In this document: piece after piece, positions 1 to 6,241 of the stretch | Layout of the letters: each line of letters begins with the position of its first letter | Position numbering within the stretch: position 1 is the stretch's first letter | DNA from: Planctomycetota bacterium | GTDB taxonomy: Bacteria > Planctomycetota > Planctomycetia > Pirellulales > Lacipirellulaceae | Reading direction: 5' to 3' | DNA: 6,308 bases | Assembly (NCBI GenBank): GCA_022615465.1 | Contig: JAKEGR010000374.1 | Location: 1 to 6,308 of the forward strand | Translations under genes and position numbers: made by a program | The notes under the pieces: generated by a model | Seen by the model: only the letters and a program-made list of their open reading frames with translations | Told to the model about the DNA's origin: nothing | Database searches by the model: none

Positions 1-1050
1 CGCTGGTCGAAGGAGAAGGCCGCCGAGTGGTATGAGCAGCAGCCGTGGCTGGTCGGCAGTAATTTCATCCCCTCGACTGCAATCAATCAGCTCGAGATGT
101 GGCAACCAGACACGTTCGATGCGGAGACGATTGACCGAGAGCTAGGCTGGGCAGCAGCGATCGGATTCAATACGGCCCGGGTGTTTCTCCATGAGATCCC
201 GTGGCAGGATGATCGTGCCGGCTTCTTCGAGCGCATCGACAAGTTTCTTGAGATTTCCTCGCGGCACGGCATCCGACCGATGTTTGTGTTCTTCGACGGC
301 GTGTGGGATCCCGATCCCCAAAGCGGTCCGCAACGACGGCCGCGGGCCGGCGTCCACAATAGCGGCTGGGTGCAAAGCCCTGGTCGGGTGGTGCTCGCCG
401 ATCATGCCAGGCAGGATCTGCTCGAGCCGTACGTGAGAGAGGTGATCAAGCGTTATGGCAACGATGATCGTGTGTTGGCATGGGATCTGTTCAACGAACC
501 AGACAACGGCAACGCAGGCAGTTATGGTCCACTAGAACTGCCTAAACCTGAAAAGGACAAGGCAGCCGCTCGATTGGTGCGACGGTCGTTCGAGTGGGCC
601 AGGGCCGTGGGGCCGACACAGCCCGTTACGGTAGGATTGTGGTGGGGGCCGCCATGGAATGATCCGGCAAAGCTCAGCCAGGTTCACCAGGCCGCGCTCG
701 AATTGAGCGATGTCCTATCGTTTCACGAATACGGAAAGCCAGAGGATGCAACACAACGGCGAATCAACGAACTCCGCGGCTACGGGCGACCGCTACTCTG
801 CACGGAGTTTATGGCCCGGGGCAACGGCAGCACGTTCGAAGCAGCCCTGCCGCTTCTGAAGAAAGAACGGGTGGCCGCCTATTGCTGGGGCCTCGTCGAT
901 GGCAAGACGCAGACAAAATATCCGTGGTCGACTTGGCAAACGCCGATCTTGGACGAGCCGGATCCGTGGCACCACGACATCTTCCACGCCGACGGTCGGC
1001 CGTATCGCGGCGATGAGGTCAAACTGATCCGCGAACTGACTGGGCGGTAA
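1..1050 (+). CDS. GH5-like (cellulase-family) glycoside hydrolase, 5' end missing
   Basis: The frame is open from base 1 to the TAA at 1048-1050, giving 349 residues; the start and any signal peptide lie upstream. The ATG at 97 is probably internal, because the preceding 32 codons read as good family sequence (QPWLVGSNFIPSTAINQLE), typical of the first barrel strand. Residues below count from base 1. The protein looks like a TIM-barrel retaining glycosidase of the GH5/clan A type. The acid/base motif is DLFNEP with Glu166, the nucleophile motif is LLCTEF with Glu269, FHEY at 241-244 fits the substrate-binding His/Tyr, and Trp296 sits on the last strand. Such enzymes hydrolyse beta-linked polysaccharides and are often automatically named cellulase or 1,4-beta-xylanase. 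Substrate cannot be read from the sequence. The barrel finishes normally at the C-terminus, so only the N-terminus is lost, by the window edge. The next gene is unrelated and 111 bases away. Confidence 0.85.
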   Translation, partial: RWSKEKAAEWYEQQPWLVGSNFIPSTAINQLEMWQPDTFDAETIDRELGWAAAIGFNTARVFLHEIPWQDDRAGFFERIDKFLEISSRHGIRPMFVFFDGVWDPDPQSGPQRRPRAGVHNSGWVQSPGRVVLADHARQDLLEPYVREVIKRYGNDDRVLAWDLFNEPDNGNAGSYGPLELPKPEKDKAAARLVRRSFEWARAVGPTQPVTVGLWWGPPWNDPAKLSQVHQAALELSDVLSFHEYGKPEDATQRRINELRGYGRPLLCTEFMARGNGSTFEAALPLLKKERVAAYCWGLVDGKTQTKYPWSTWQTPILDEPDPWHHDIFHADGRPYRGDEVKLIRELTGR

Positions 1051-1059
1051 TCCACGTTG

Positions 1060-1103
1060 GGGGGACGCATCCGTACCGTTCCGCACGCGCCCCCGCAGGT
1101 TTT
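1060..1103 (+). terminator. Possible weak terminator after the glycoside hydrolase
   Basis: An imperfect hairpin lies 10 bases after the hydrolase stop. GGGGG (1060-1064) pairs with CCCCC (1090-1094), and CGC (1066-1068) pairs with GCG (1087-1089), leaving A1065 bulged and an 18-base loop. A short T-rich stretch (TTTTCTTC from about 1100) follows after five other bases. The long loop and displaced T tract make it a poor intrinsic terminator, so this is tentative. Confidence 0.2.
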
Positions 1104-1137
1104 CTTCGTGGTAATGGCGACGACGGCTGACATCTCC

Positions 1138-1165
1138 AGAAGGTCCGCCTATCATGACGATATGA
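1138..1165 (+). promoter_or_regulatory. Ribosome-binding site and three-codon mini-ORF at the polX start
   Basis: A purine-rich AGAAGG at 1138-1143 resembles a Shine-Dalgarno site. It is 10 bases ahead of an out-of-frame ATG at 1154 and 18 bases ahead of the proposed polX ATG at 1162. The 1154 frame reads ATG ACG ATA TGA and stops at 1163-1165, so its stop overlaps the polX start as ATGA. This is the geometry of translational coupling, with ribosomes ending on the mini-ORF and restarting on polX. The ATGACGA heptamer occurs twice here (1154-1160 and 1162-1168), so the arrangement could be a chance duplication. What is seen is the geometry; coupling is inference. Confidence 0.3.
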
Positions 1166-2949
1166 CGAATCGCGACATCGCAGCCGCTTTCGAACAGGTG
1201 GCCGACCTGCTCGAGTTTCAGAACGCGAATCCGTTTCGCGTGCGGGCGTACCGCAACGCGGCCCGGCGAGTTGGCGATCTGACCGAGTCAGCGGCCGACA
1301 TCGTGGCCGATCCGGAGCGAGAACTCACGGAGCTGGAGGGCATCGGCAAGGATCTGGCCGAGAAGGTCGAAGAACTGGTCCAGACTGGCGCGCTCCACAT
1401 GCTGAATGAGCTGGAACAGGAGGTTCCTCGCGGGGTTCTGGCGCTGCTAAAGATCCCCGGCATGGGACCGAAGAAAGCGGCGGCGCTTCACAAGGAACTT
1501 GGGATCACTTCGCTGGAGACGCTCCGCACGGCATGTGAGGCCAGCCAGGTGGCGGCCCTCAAGGGCTTCGGCCAGAAGACGCAGGAGAAAATCCTGGCCG
1601 GCATCGACCTTGCCGCGCACGCTGAAGACCGGATGGTCTGGGCGCACGCTGACGCGATCGTGCAAGAACTGCTCGCTCATATGCGCGCGTGCCACGGCAT
1701 CCGGCAGATGGAAGTGGCGGGCAGCTTCCGTCGCGGCCGAGAGACGGTTGGCGATCTGGATCTACTGATCGACGCGGATAACGCCAACCTGGTGATGGAT
1801 CATCTGCTCACATTCAACGAGATCGCCACCGTCATTGGCCGCGGTGATACCAGGCTCTCGCTGCGACTGGCCCGTGGCCTGCAGATTGATTTGCGCGTGG
1901 TGCGGACTGAGTCGTTTGGCGCCGCGTTGCAGTACTTCACCGGCTCGAAAGATCACAACGTAGTCCTCCGCGGCATGGCGAAGGATCGCGGTCTGAAGAT
2001 CAACGAATACGGCGTGTTCCGCGTGGCGGCCGGATCTGCGGAGCAAGGCGACGCGGCCGAGGACGACGATGAGCCTCAACACAAGGTCGAGTCGGCCGAC
2101 TACGTGGCGGGCCGCACCGAGGAGGAAGTGTACGCCGCCTTGGACCTTCCGTGTTTCCCACCAGAGATCCGCGAAGCGCGCGAGGAATTCAAGTGGGCCG
2201 CGGAGGGGGAGTTGCCGAAACTGATCGAACTGGCCGACCTGCGGGGCGACCTGCACATTCACACGACGGCCAGCGACGGTCAGGCCAGCTTGCGCGAGAT
2301 GGCTGCCGCGGCCCAGGAACGGGGCCTCCAGTACATCGCGATTACCGACCACTCACCCCGCGTTAGCATGGCAAATGGCCTTTCTACCCAACGGCTGCGA
2401 GCGCAGTGGGCCGAGATTGAGCAACTGAATCGCGAGTTGGAGAACTTCAGCGTCCTCAAAGGGATCGAGTGTGATATTTTGGAGAAGGGCGGAATGGACT
2501 TGCCCGACGATGTCTTGGCCGAGGCCGATTGGGTCATCGCCAGCGTCCACTATGGACAGCAACAATCGCGGCAACAGATCACGGAGCGGATTCTGGGCGC
2601 GCTCGAGAACCCGCACGTCTCCATCATCGCACATCCGACGGGCCGGCTGATCAATCGCCGCGAGGCTTACGCGGTGGACCTCGACGAGGTGTTTTCAGCC
2701 GCCGCTCGATGTGGCAAGATGCTGGAACTGAATGCTCACCCGACGCGGCTTGATCTGAACGACGTAGCCTGCGGCGCGGCGAAGCGGCACGGCATCCCGA
2801 TCGTCATCAGCAGCGACGCACACAGTGTTGGCGGATTGGACGTTCTGCGATATGGAGTCTTGCAAGCCCGTCGTGGGGGACTTACGGCCCAAGACGTTGC
2901 CAACACGCAGCCGTGGTCCAAGCTCAAGCGGTTGCTGCGGATGAAATAA
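1162..2949 (+). CDS. polX: DNA polymerase/3'-5' exonuclease PolX (family X polymerase with PHP domain)
   Basis: The protein has 595 residues, close to the usual 570-600 for bacterial PolX. Helix-hairpin-helix motifs lie at 58-63 (LEGIGK), 97-105 (KIPGMGPKK) and 134-139. The palm has a GSFRRGRETVGDLD block giving metal-binding Asp198 and Asp200, with the third carboxylate Asp243 in QIDLR, followed by a YFTGSK motif. The C-terminal PHP domain from about 360 keeps its expected metal ligands: His365, His367, Asp372, His397, Glu436, His463, His491, Asp552 and His554. Family members fill short gaps in base-excision repair, and the PHP domain supplies 3'-5' exonuclease/phosphoesterase activity; the protein is cytoplasmic. 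The ATG at 1162 was chosen because MTNRDIAAAFEQ matches the usual family N-terminus. The frame is open further upstream (ATG 1114, TTG 1057), but the extra residues look non-coding. An acidic, low-complexity segment at 294-313, including EDDDE, sits between palm/thumb and PHP. The stop is 25 bases from the end of the convergent PDZ gene. Confidence 0.93.
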   Translation: MTNRDIAAAFEQVADLLEFQNANPFRVRAYRNAARRVGDLTESAADIVADPERELTELEGIGKDLAEKVEELVQTGALHMLNELEQEVPRGVLALLKIPGMGPKKAAALHKELGITSLETLRTACEASQVAALKGFGQKTQEKILAGIDLAAHAEDRMVWAHADAIVQELLAHMRACHGIRQMEVAGSFRRGRETVGDLDLLIDADNANLVMDHLLTFNEIATVIGRGDTRLSLRLARGLQIDLRVVRTESFGAALQYFTGSKDHNVVLRGMAKDRGLKINEYGVFRVAAGSAEQGDAAEDDDEPQHKVESADYVAGRTEEEVYAALDLPCFPPEIREAREEFKWAAEGELPKLIELADLRGDLHIHTTASDGQASLREMAAAAQERGLQYIAITDHSPRVSMANGLSTQRLRAQWAEIEQLNRELENFSVLKGIECDILEKGGMDLPDDVLAEADWVIASVHYGQQQSRQQITERILGALENPHVSIIAHPTGRLINRREAYAVDLDEVFSAAARCGKMLELNAHPTRLDLNDVACGAAKRHGIPIVISSDAHSVGGLDVLRYGVLQARRGGLTAQDVANTQPWSKLKRLLRMK

Positions 2950-2974
2950 GGGGCGGGAGAAAACCTGATCGGTT

Positions 2975-4087
2975 TCACCGCGGCCTGATCTGACTCAGGA
3001 TTTGGTCAGCACGCCATTGACCAAGCGTCACGGTCATGTTGATGTGTTGACTGCCGCGCAGAATTTCAAGGCGGACTTCATCCCCGGGTCGATGTTCGGC
3101 AATTTTTGCCGTGAGATCCTTGAAATCACGCACGCCTTGACTGTCAAACGTCCGGATGACGTCCCCCACGCGAATGCCCGCCGCAGCGGCAGAGCTTCCA
3201 GTCCGCACATCCGCCACGACCGCCGGACCTGGGCCGTCCGGCGCCGCACCGCCGACGCCCAATAGCGCGCCGCGCCGGTAGTCAATGGTCACGCGCGGAA
3301 GGGTCTCGCGGAGCGGAGGGATTTGATCGGCTTCCAACTTCGTGCCGTACAACCAGAGCGATTCGATCATTTCAACGTTGGTTAGCGTTGCAAGCCCCTC
3401 GGACGTGATGTCCGTGCCGATGATGATGACCTGCCGCACACCCTGCAAGTCCGCGAGATACTTCAGCCCCTCGTCTCCGCCGCGCCAACCATCATCAAGG
3501 ACGACCTGGGCGATCGTCAGCCGCTCGGTTCCGGCGGGATACTGTTGCGCGATGTACTGGCCCCCAAGCTCCTTGATCGCCTCGGCCGCCTCTTGATGAC
3601 GAAGTACGGCGAGCGATTGTTTCGCGGCGGCGACTACCTGGGGCCGGTTCTCGAGTTGGGCGAGCCGCTCGAGCGCGGGACGTCGTAGCCTTGGCTCCTG
3701 GCCATTACTTAGCTTTCTCAATATCCACACGGCGCGATCGGCTGGCTCGGGGCGATCGCCGCTCGCCGCCACGAGCAGCGGATCAAGTGCCGCCGGGCCG
3801 GCTGCCAGCAACTGAGCCGTGGCCTGCTCGCGAACCGCGTACCGATCATCATCCAGTTCAACAATCCAAGCTGCAATCTGCTGTGCTGAAGGAGCCGTTC
3901 GGACACCATCCACCTTTTCATCGACGGGCGAAGGCCGCGGACTTCCTTCGGAAATCAACTCAGATTCGCTCGGTTGCAAGCCGGCTGCCGGCGGGGCGGC
4001 TTCTTCCCCCCCGACCACCGGCGACCCAAGTGGGAGGAACGCCAACCCAGCGACCGTGATGCCGAAAACCAAGAGACGCATATTCAT
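2975..4087 (-). CDS. Exported protein with HEAT-like, LRR-like and PDZ segments
   Basis: This is a 370-residue protein. Residues 1-27 form a signal peptide (MNMRLLVFGITVAGLAFLPL, then small residues), so it is probably periplasmic or surface-exposed. A low-complexity Pro/Ser/Glu linker spans about 28-66. A helical HEAT/armadillo-like segment follows at about 68-165 (DDDRYAVREQATAQLLAAG is a typical helix pair). Leucine-rich-repeat-like units at about 188-252 carry the signature GTDITSEGLATL, then LWLYGTKLEADQ. A C-terminal PDZ domain at about 272-357 has the LLGVGG carboxylate-binding loop and AAAAGIRVGDVI. No protease or other catalytic motif is visible, so a binding or scaffold role is inferred. 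Start choice: GTG 4090, ATG 4087 and ATG 4081 are adjacent; AGGA at 4105-4102 is 11 to 14 bases ahead of the first two, and ATG 4087 is taken. The gene is convergent with polX and divergent from the oxidoreductase-like gene. Domains are read by eye; the precise partner is unknown. Confidence 0.85.
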   Translation of the reverse strand: MNMRLLVFGITVAGLAFLPLGSPVVGGEEAAPPAAGLQPSESELISEGSPRPSPVDEKVDGVRTAPSAQQIAAWIVELDDDRYAVREQATAQLLAAGPAALDPLLVAASGDRPEPADRAVWILRKLSNGQEPRLRRPALERLAQLENRPQVVAAAKQSLAVLRHQEAAEAIKELGGQYIAQQYPAGTERLTIAQVVLDDGWRGGDEGLKYLADLQGVRQVIIIGTDITSEGLATLTNVEMIESLWLYGTKLEADQIPPLRETLPRVTIDYRRGALLGVGGAAPDGPGPAVVADVRTGSSAAAAGIRVGDVIRTFDSQGVRDFKDLTAKIAEHRPGDEVRLEILRGSQHINMTVTLGQWRADQILSQIRPR

Positions 4088-4136
4088 CACTCAACACGTT
4101 TTCCTGAAAATGGCAAGTTGAACGTCCAGGAGTTAT

Positions 4137-4166
4137 CTTACATCAAAGCCCCTTCTCAAGCATAAT
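4137..4166 (+). promoter_or_regulatory. Candidate sigma-70-type promoter in the divergent intergenic region
   Basis: CTTACA (4137-4142) and CATAAT (4161-4166) are separated by 18 bases and match the -35 and -10 consensus at four and five of six positions. They would start a transcript near 4173, with a leader of about 100 bases before the ATG at 4276. The match is modest and planctomycete promoters are poorly characterised. No clear promoter for the minus-strand PDZ gene was found in the same 188-base region. Confidence 0.22.
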
Positions 4167-4203
4167 CGATTGCTTCGGCCGGCACGCGAGTATCTGCAAC
4201 GTG

Positions 4204-4222
4204 CAACTGCGGATTGCAGTTG
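4204..4222 (+). promoter_or_regulatory. Perfect 7-bp inverted repeat in the leader of the oxidoreductase-like gene
   Basis: CAACTGC (4204-4210) and GCAGTTG (4216-4222) are exact reverse complements around a five-base loop, GGATT. The element lies 53 bases before the start codon of the plus-strand gene and 114 bases or more upstream of the minus-strand gene. An upstream CTGCAA (4194-4199) could pair instead with TTGCAG (4215-4220), so two exclusive folds are possible. It could be an RNA hairpin, a repressor operator or chance. No run of T directly follows it, so it is not a good terminator. Confidence 0.35.
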
Positions 4223-4275
4223 TTTCCCAGCCGTAACAATCCTCCGCAACCTGTCCTTCAACTCTCGATCATTCC

Positions 4276-5520
4276 ATGCAACTAGCCGTACTGGGCACCG
4301 ATGCAGACATCCGGGCACTTGCGGTGGCAGCCAGGGAAGGAAGCCACGAAATCGTCTGGCTGGGAGAAGTGCGGCCAGAGGAAGCTGCCGCATTTGAACA
4401 ACTCGCGCCGGGAGCCACTCGTGGTTCCCCTTGGGAAGTCCTGCTCGACCCGGCCACGGCGGAGGCCGTGCTCGTTGGCCGTGGCACAGCCAGCGAAGAT
4501 CTGCGGTTTGAGCAATTGAAGCGACTTGCTGCCAACGGTGTGCCGATGCTTGTGGTTCATCCCATCTCGTGTTCCGTGCTCGCATACTATGAACTCGATA
4601 TGTTGCAGCGCGAGACCGGCGGCATCTTGCTGCATTTTAATCCGCTGGCCGGCCATCCTGTTCTGACTCGGTTCGCGGAAATTATCCGTGGCGGTCACGA
4701 CGAAGTCGGTGCCATCGTTCAAGTGATCTGCCTCAACCACGCGACCGACAAGACGCATGCCGGCGTGCTTGGTCAGTTGGCGCGCGATGCGGAATTGCTG
4801 GCCGACGTCGCCGGCAACATTCGCCAGGTAGCTGCGGTTGGTCCACGACCTGCGGACGCATCGTATGCTTCGCTCCAGGTGCAAATGACATCGTCCGTTG
4901 CTTCTTCGCTACGGTGGTCGATCGCTCCCCCCCGGGACGCCACAGCCGGAGCAGAACTCACGCTGGTCGGCGAGCGTGGAGTTATCACCGCCCGCTTTGC
5001 CGCCGAAGAATCCAACAGCCGACGCACCCGCTGGCAAGTGGAAACCTTGGTTGGCCATCAACGCCACGAGGAACCACCGCTTATCCATGATCCAGCGAAG
5101 GCAGCGATCGCGAGGCTGGCCGACGCATTGCACAAGGACAACGCCGCACGTCACGCGTCGCTGTCGACCTGGCCCCAAGCGACACGGTCGATGGAAATCG
5201 TGGATGCGGTGGAATTGAGCCTCCAAAAGAACCGCACGATCGAAGTTCATCAGCAGCAACTTACCGAGAAGCTTGCATTCCGCGGCACGATGGCCGCTCT
5301 CGGATGCGGATTGTTAATGCTCGGGTTCCTGGTGGTCGTTGCCGTAGCCCTGTTGGGTGGCGTCGAGACGTTCGTCGAGCAACCGCTCTTGCAGCGATGG
5401 CCCGTCGCACTGCTGACAATTCTGGTTTTTTTCCTTCTACTCCAGACCGTTCCTATGCTGACAACGAAGCAGAAACAACCGGCATCGACACCAAGTGATA
5501 GCAACCAACCGCTGAGCTAG
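4276..5520 (+). CDS. Gfo/Idh/MocA-like oxidoreductase-fold protein with C-terminal membrane anchor
   Basis: The protein has 414 residues. The N-terminal part (1-100) reads as a Rossmann fold starting at MQLAVLGTDADIRALA, but the usual GxGxxG loop is degraded to GTDAD. Where canonical members have the EKP motif with the catalytic lysine, this protein has VHP (94-96) within VPMLVVHPIS, so lysine is replaced by His95. The middle (about 120-300) resembles the family's alpha/beta C-terminal domain, ending in DAVELSLQKNRTIEV (310-324), a typical family ending. Two hydrophobic helices follow at about 337-362 and 374-395, then a polar tail. The catalytic part is predicted to face the cytoplasm, because there is no signal peptide. 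NAD(P) binding and dehydrogenase activity are doubtful; a sensor, regulatory or altered sugar-binding role is possible, but this is inference. ATG 4276 is chosen because the first beta strand begins directly after it; no Shine-Dalgarno site precedes it. It is divergent from the PDZ gene. Confidence 0.75.
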   Translation: MQLAVLGTDADIRALAVAAREGSHEIVWLGEVRPEEAAAFEQLAPGATRGSPWEVLLDPATAEAVLVGRGTASEDLRFEQLKRLAANGVPMLVVHPISCSVLAYYELDMLQRETGGILLHFNPLAGHPVLTRFAEIIRGGHDEVGAIVQVICLNHATDKTHAGVLGQLARDAELLADVAGNIRQVAAVGPRPADASYASLQVQMTSSVASSLRWSIAPPRDATAGAELTLVGERGVITARFAAEESNSRRTRWQVETLVGHQRHEEPPLIHDPAKAAIARLADALHKDNAARHASLSTWPQATRSMEIVDAVELSLQKNRTIEVHQQQLTEKLAFRGTMAALGCGLLMLGFLVVVAVALLGGVETFVEQPLLQRWPVALLTILVFFLLLQTVPMLTTKQKQPASTPSDSNQPLS

Positions 5521-5531
5521 CAGCGGCACCT

Positions 5532-5556
5532 GGCGGCTTGGGGCGAGTTTGCCGCC
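5532..5556 (+). terminator. Possible hairpin terminator after the oxidoreductase-like gene
   Basis: GGCGGC (5532-5537) and GCCGCC (5551-5556) form a perfect six-pair GC stem with a 13-base loop, beginning 12 bases after the TAG stop. The bases that follow (GAAGCAAAAGTTTC) are not T-rich, so it is weak as an intrinsic terminator. It may still mark a 3' end, or may simply be GC-rich chance. Confidence 0.28.
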
Positions 5557-5665
5557 GAAGCAAAAGTTTCTGATTGCGTAAAGCCGATGGAAAGAGCGAG
5601 TCGCTTGGCGTTGCGGGGATGCTATGTATTCACTGGCTTGTCACAAGTGGCTCACAGGAACCGCC

Positions 5666-6241
5666 GTGTCACATCGCACGATCTCAATTCGGAAGCTTAG
5701 TCTGATCGCTGGGACGCTCGTGCTGGGCATCCTGGCCCCGCTCCCTGGATGCATTGTCAATCCATACCGCGGCACACACCAGGCAAACACCTCTCAGAAG
5801 ATTTCGCGCCTCGCCGAAGTTCCTCATGGCCAATCTACCTGCGCGTGCCAAGGCCATGGCGAGAGACTCTGCTCCGAGGAATGCACCGCTAGCGGGGACG
5901 AGCCGGGCTGCGCAGCCGGGTGCGATCCAGGCTTTGAATTGCCAGCCGACGATTTTGCTACCTGCGACGAGATATCGCCGGCCAACTGTCAGACCGCGCC
6001 GTGCGACAACATCACCGATCCGGCCTGCTTGAACGCCGTACCGTCCTACAGCCTGGCACTACTGCATTGTGCCGCGAGTCTGCCCGTGTCGGCCTTTGCT
6101 GGCATTGCTCATGGATGTATTCCCGCGGCGACCATGGGGCCTCCCGAAATCCCACCCCCCGGCCGCTTCCATCCTGTGCCCACGCGGCCGGTCTTCACCC
6201 CTCGCGACGAGGCGGTTGCCACGATTCCCTCGGGCTTGTGA
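5666..6241 (+). CDS. Cysteine-rich predicted lipoprotein of unknown function
   Basis: I do not recognise a characterised family. From GTG 5666 the product has 191 residues. It begins with a lipoprotein signal peptide: basic n-region (SHRTISIRK), hydrophobic LSLIAGTLVLGILA, and the lipobox LPGC, which makes Cys29 the lipidated residue. The mature part holds 12 further cysteines (59, 61, 69, 73, 82, 86, 100, 108, 113, 121, 135, 151), an even number consistent with disulfides outside the cytoplasm. Residues 59-86 carry CxC and CxxxC spacings. The tail is rich in Pro and ends with PGRFHPVPTRPVF plus a short extension, a style I associate with small planctomycete envelope proteins. Start choice: AGGAA at 5656-5660 is five bases before GTG 5666 and gives a signal peptide of normal length. 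The upstream in-frame ATG 5624, with GGGG five bases before it, would add 14 residues including an extra cysteine and remains possible. Its function is unknown; an envelope role is inferred. Confidence 0.7.
   Translation: MSHRTISIRKLSLIAGTLVLGILAPLPGCIVNPYRGTHQANTSQKISRLAEVPHGQSTCACQGHGERLCSEECTASGDEPGCAAGCDPGFELPADDFATCDEISPANCQTAPCDNITDPACLNAVPSYSLALLHCAASLPVSAFAGIAHGCIPAATMGPPEIPPPGRFHPVPTRPVFTPRDEAVATIPSGL

Noticed and set aside
97..99. ATG 97 as the true start of the glycoside hydrolase
   Set aside because: The frame is open to base 1, and the preceding codons encode expected barrel sequence, so starting here would delete the first strand and the signal peptide.
1762..2352. 196-codon open frame antisense to polX
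   Set aside because: It lies wholly inside a well-supported gene, shows no recognisable protein character, and long antisense frames are expected opposite GC-rich coding sequence.
2961..2975. AAACC-TGATC-GGTTT inverted repeat between the convergent genes as a bidirectional terminator
   Set aside because: The stem is only five pairs and mostly AT, no T tract follows on either strand, and it touches the stop codon of the PDZ gene.
3691..4059. 122-codon plus-strand frame opposite the PDZ gene
   Set aside because: It is Arg/Pro-rich without structure and overlaps the signal-peptide and HEAT region of the convincing minus-strand gene.
4282..4884. 200-codon open frame antisense to the oxidoreductase-like gene
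   Set aside because: It mirrors the codons of the real gene, has no domain-like pattern, and its composition (many Cys, His and Arg residues) is typical of a shadow frame.
5530..5550. Sigma-54-type promoter (TGG...GC) before the lipoprotein gene
   Set aside because: The distance between the GG and GC elements is off by one base and the flanking consensus is absent; the same bases are better explained as a hairpin arm.
4994..5563. Repeated 13-mer TTTGCCGCCGAAG near 4996 and 5548
   Set aside because: It occurs once within coding sequence and once between genes, is GC-rich with common codons, and has no further copies or flanking symmetry, so chance is sufficient.
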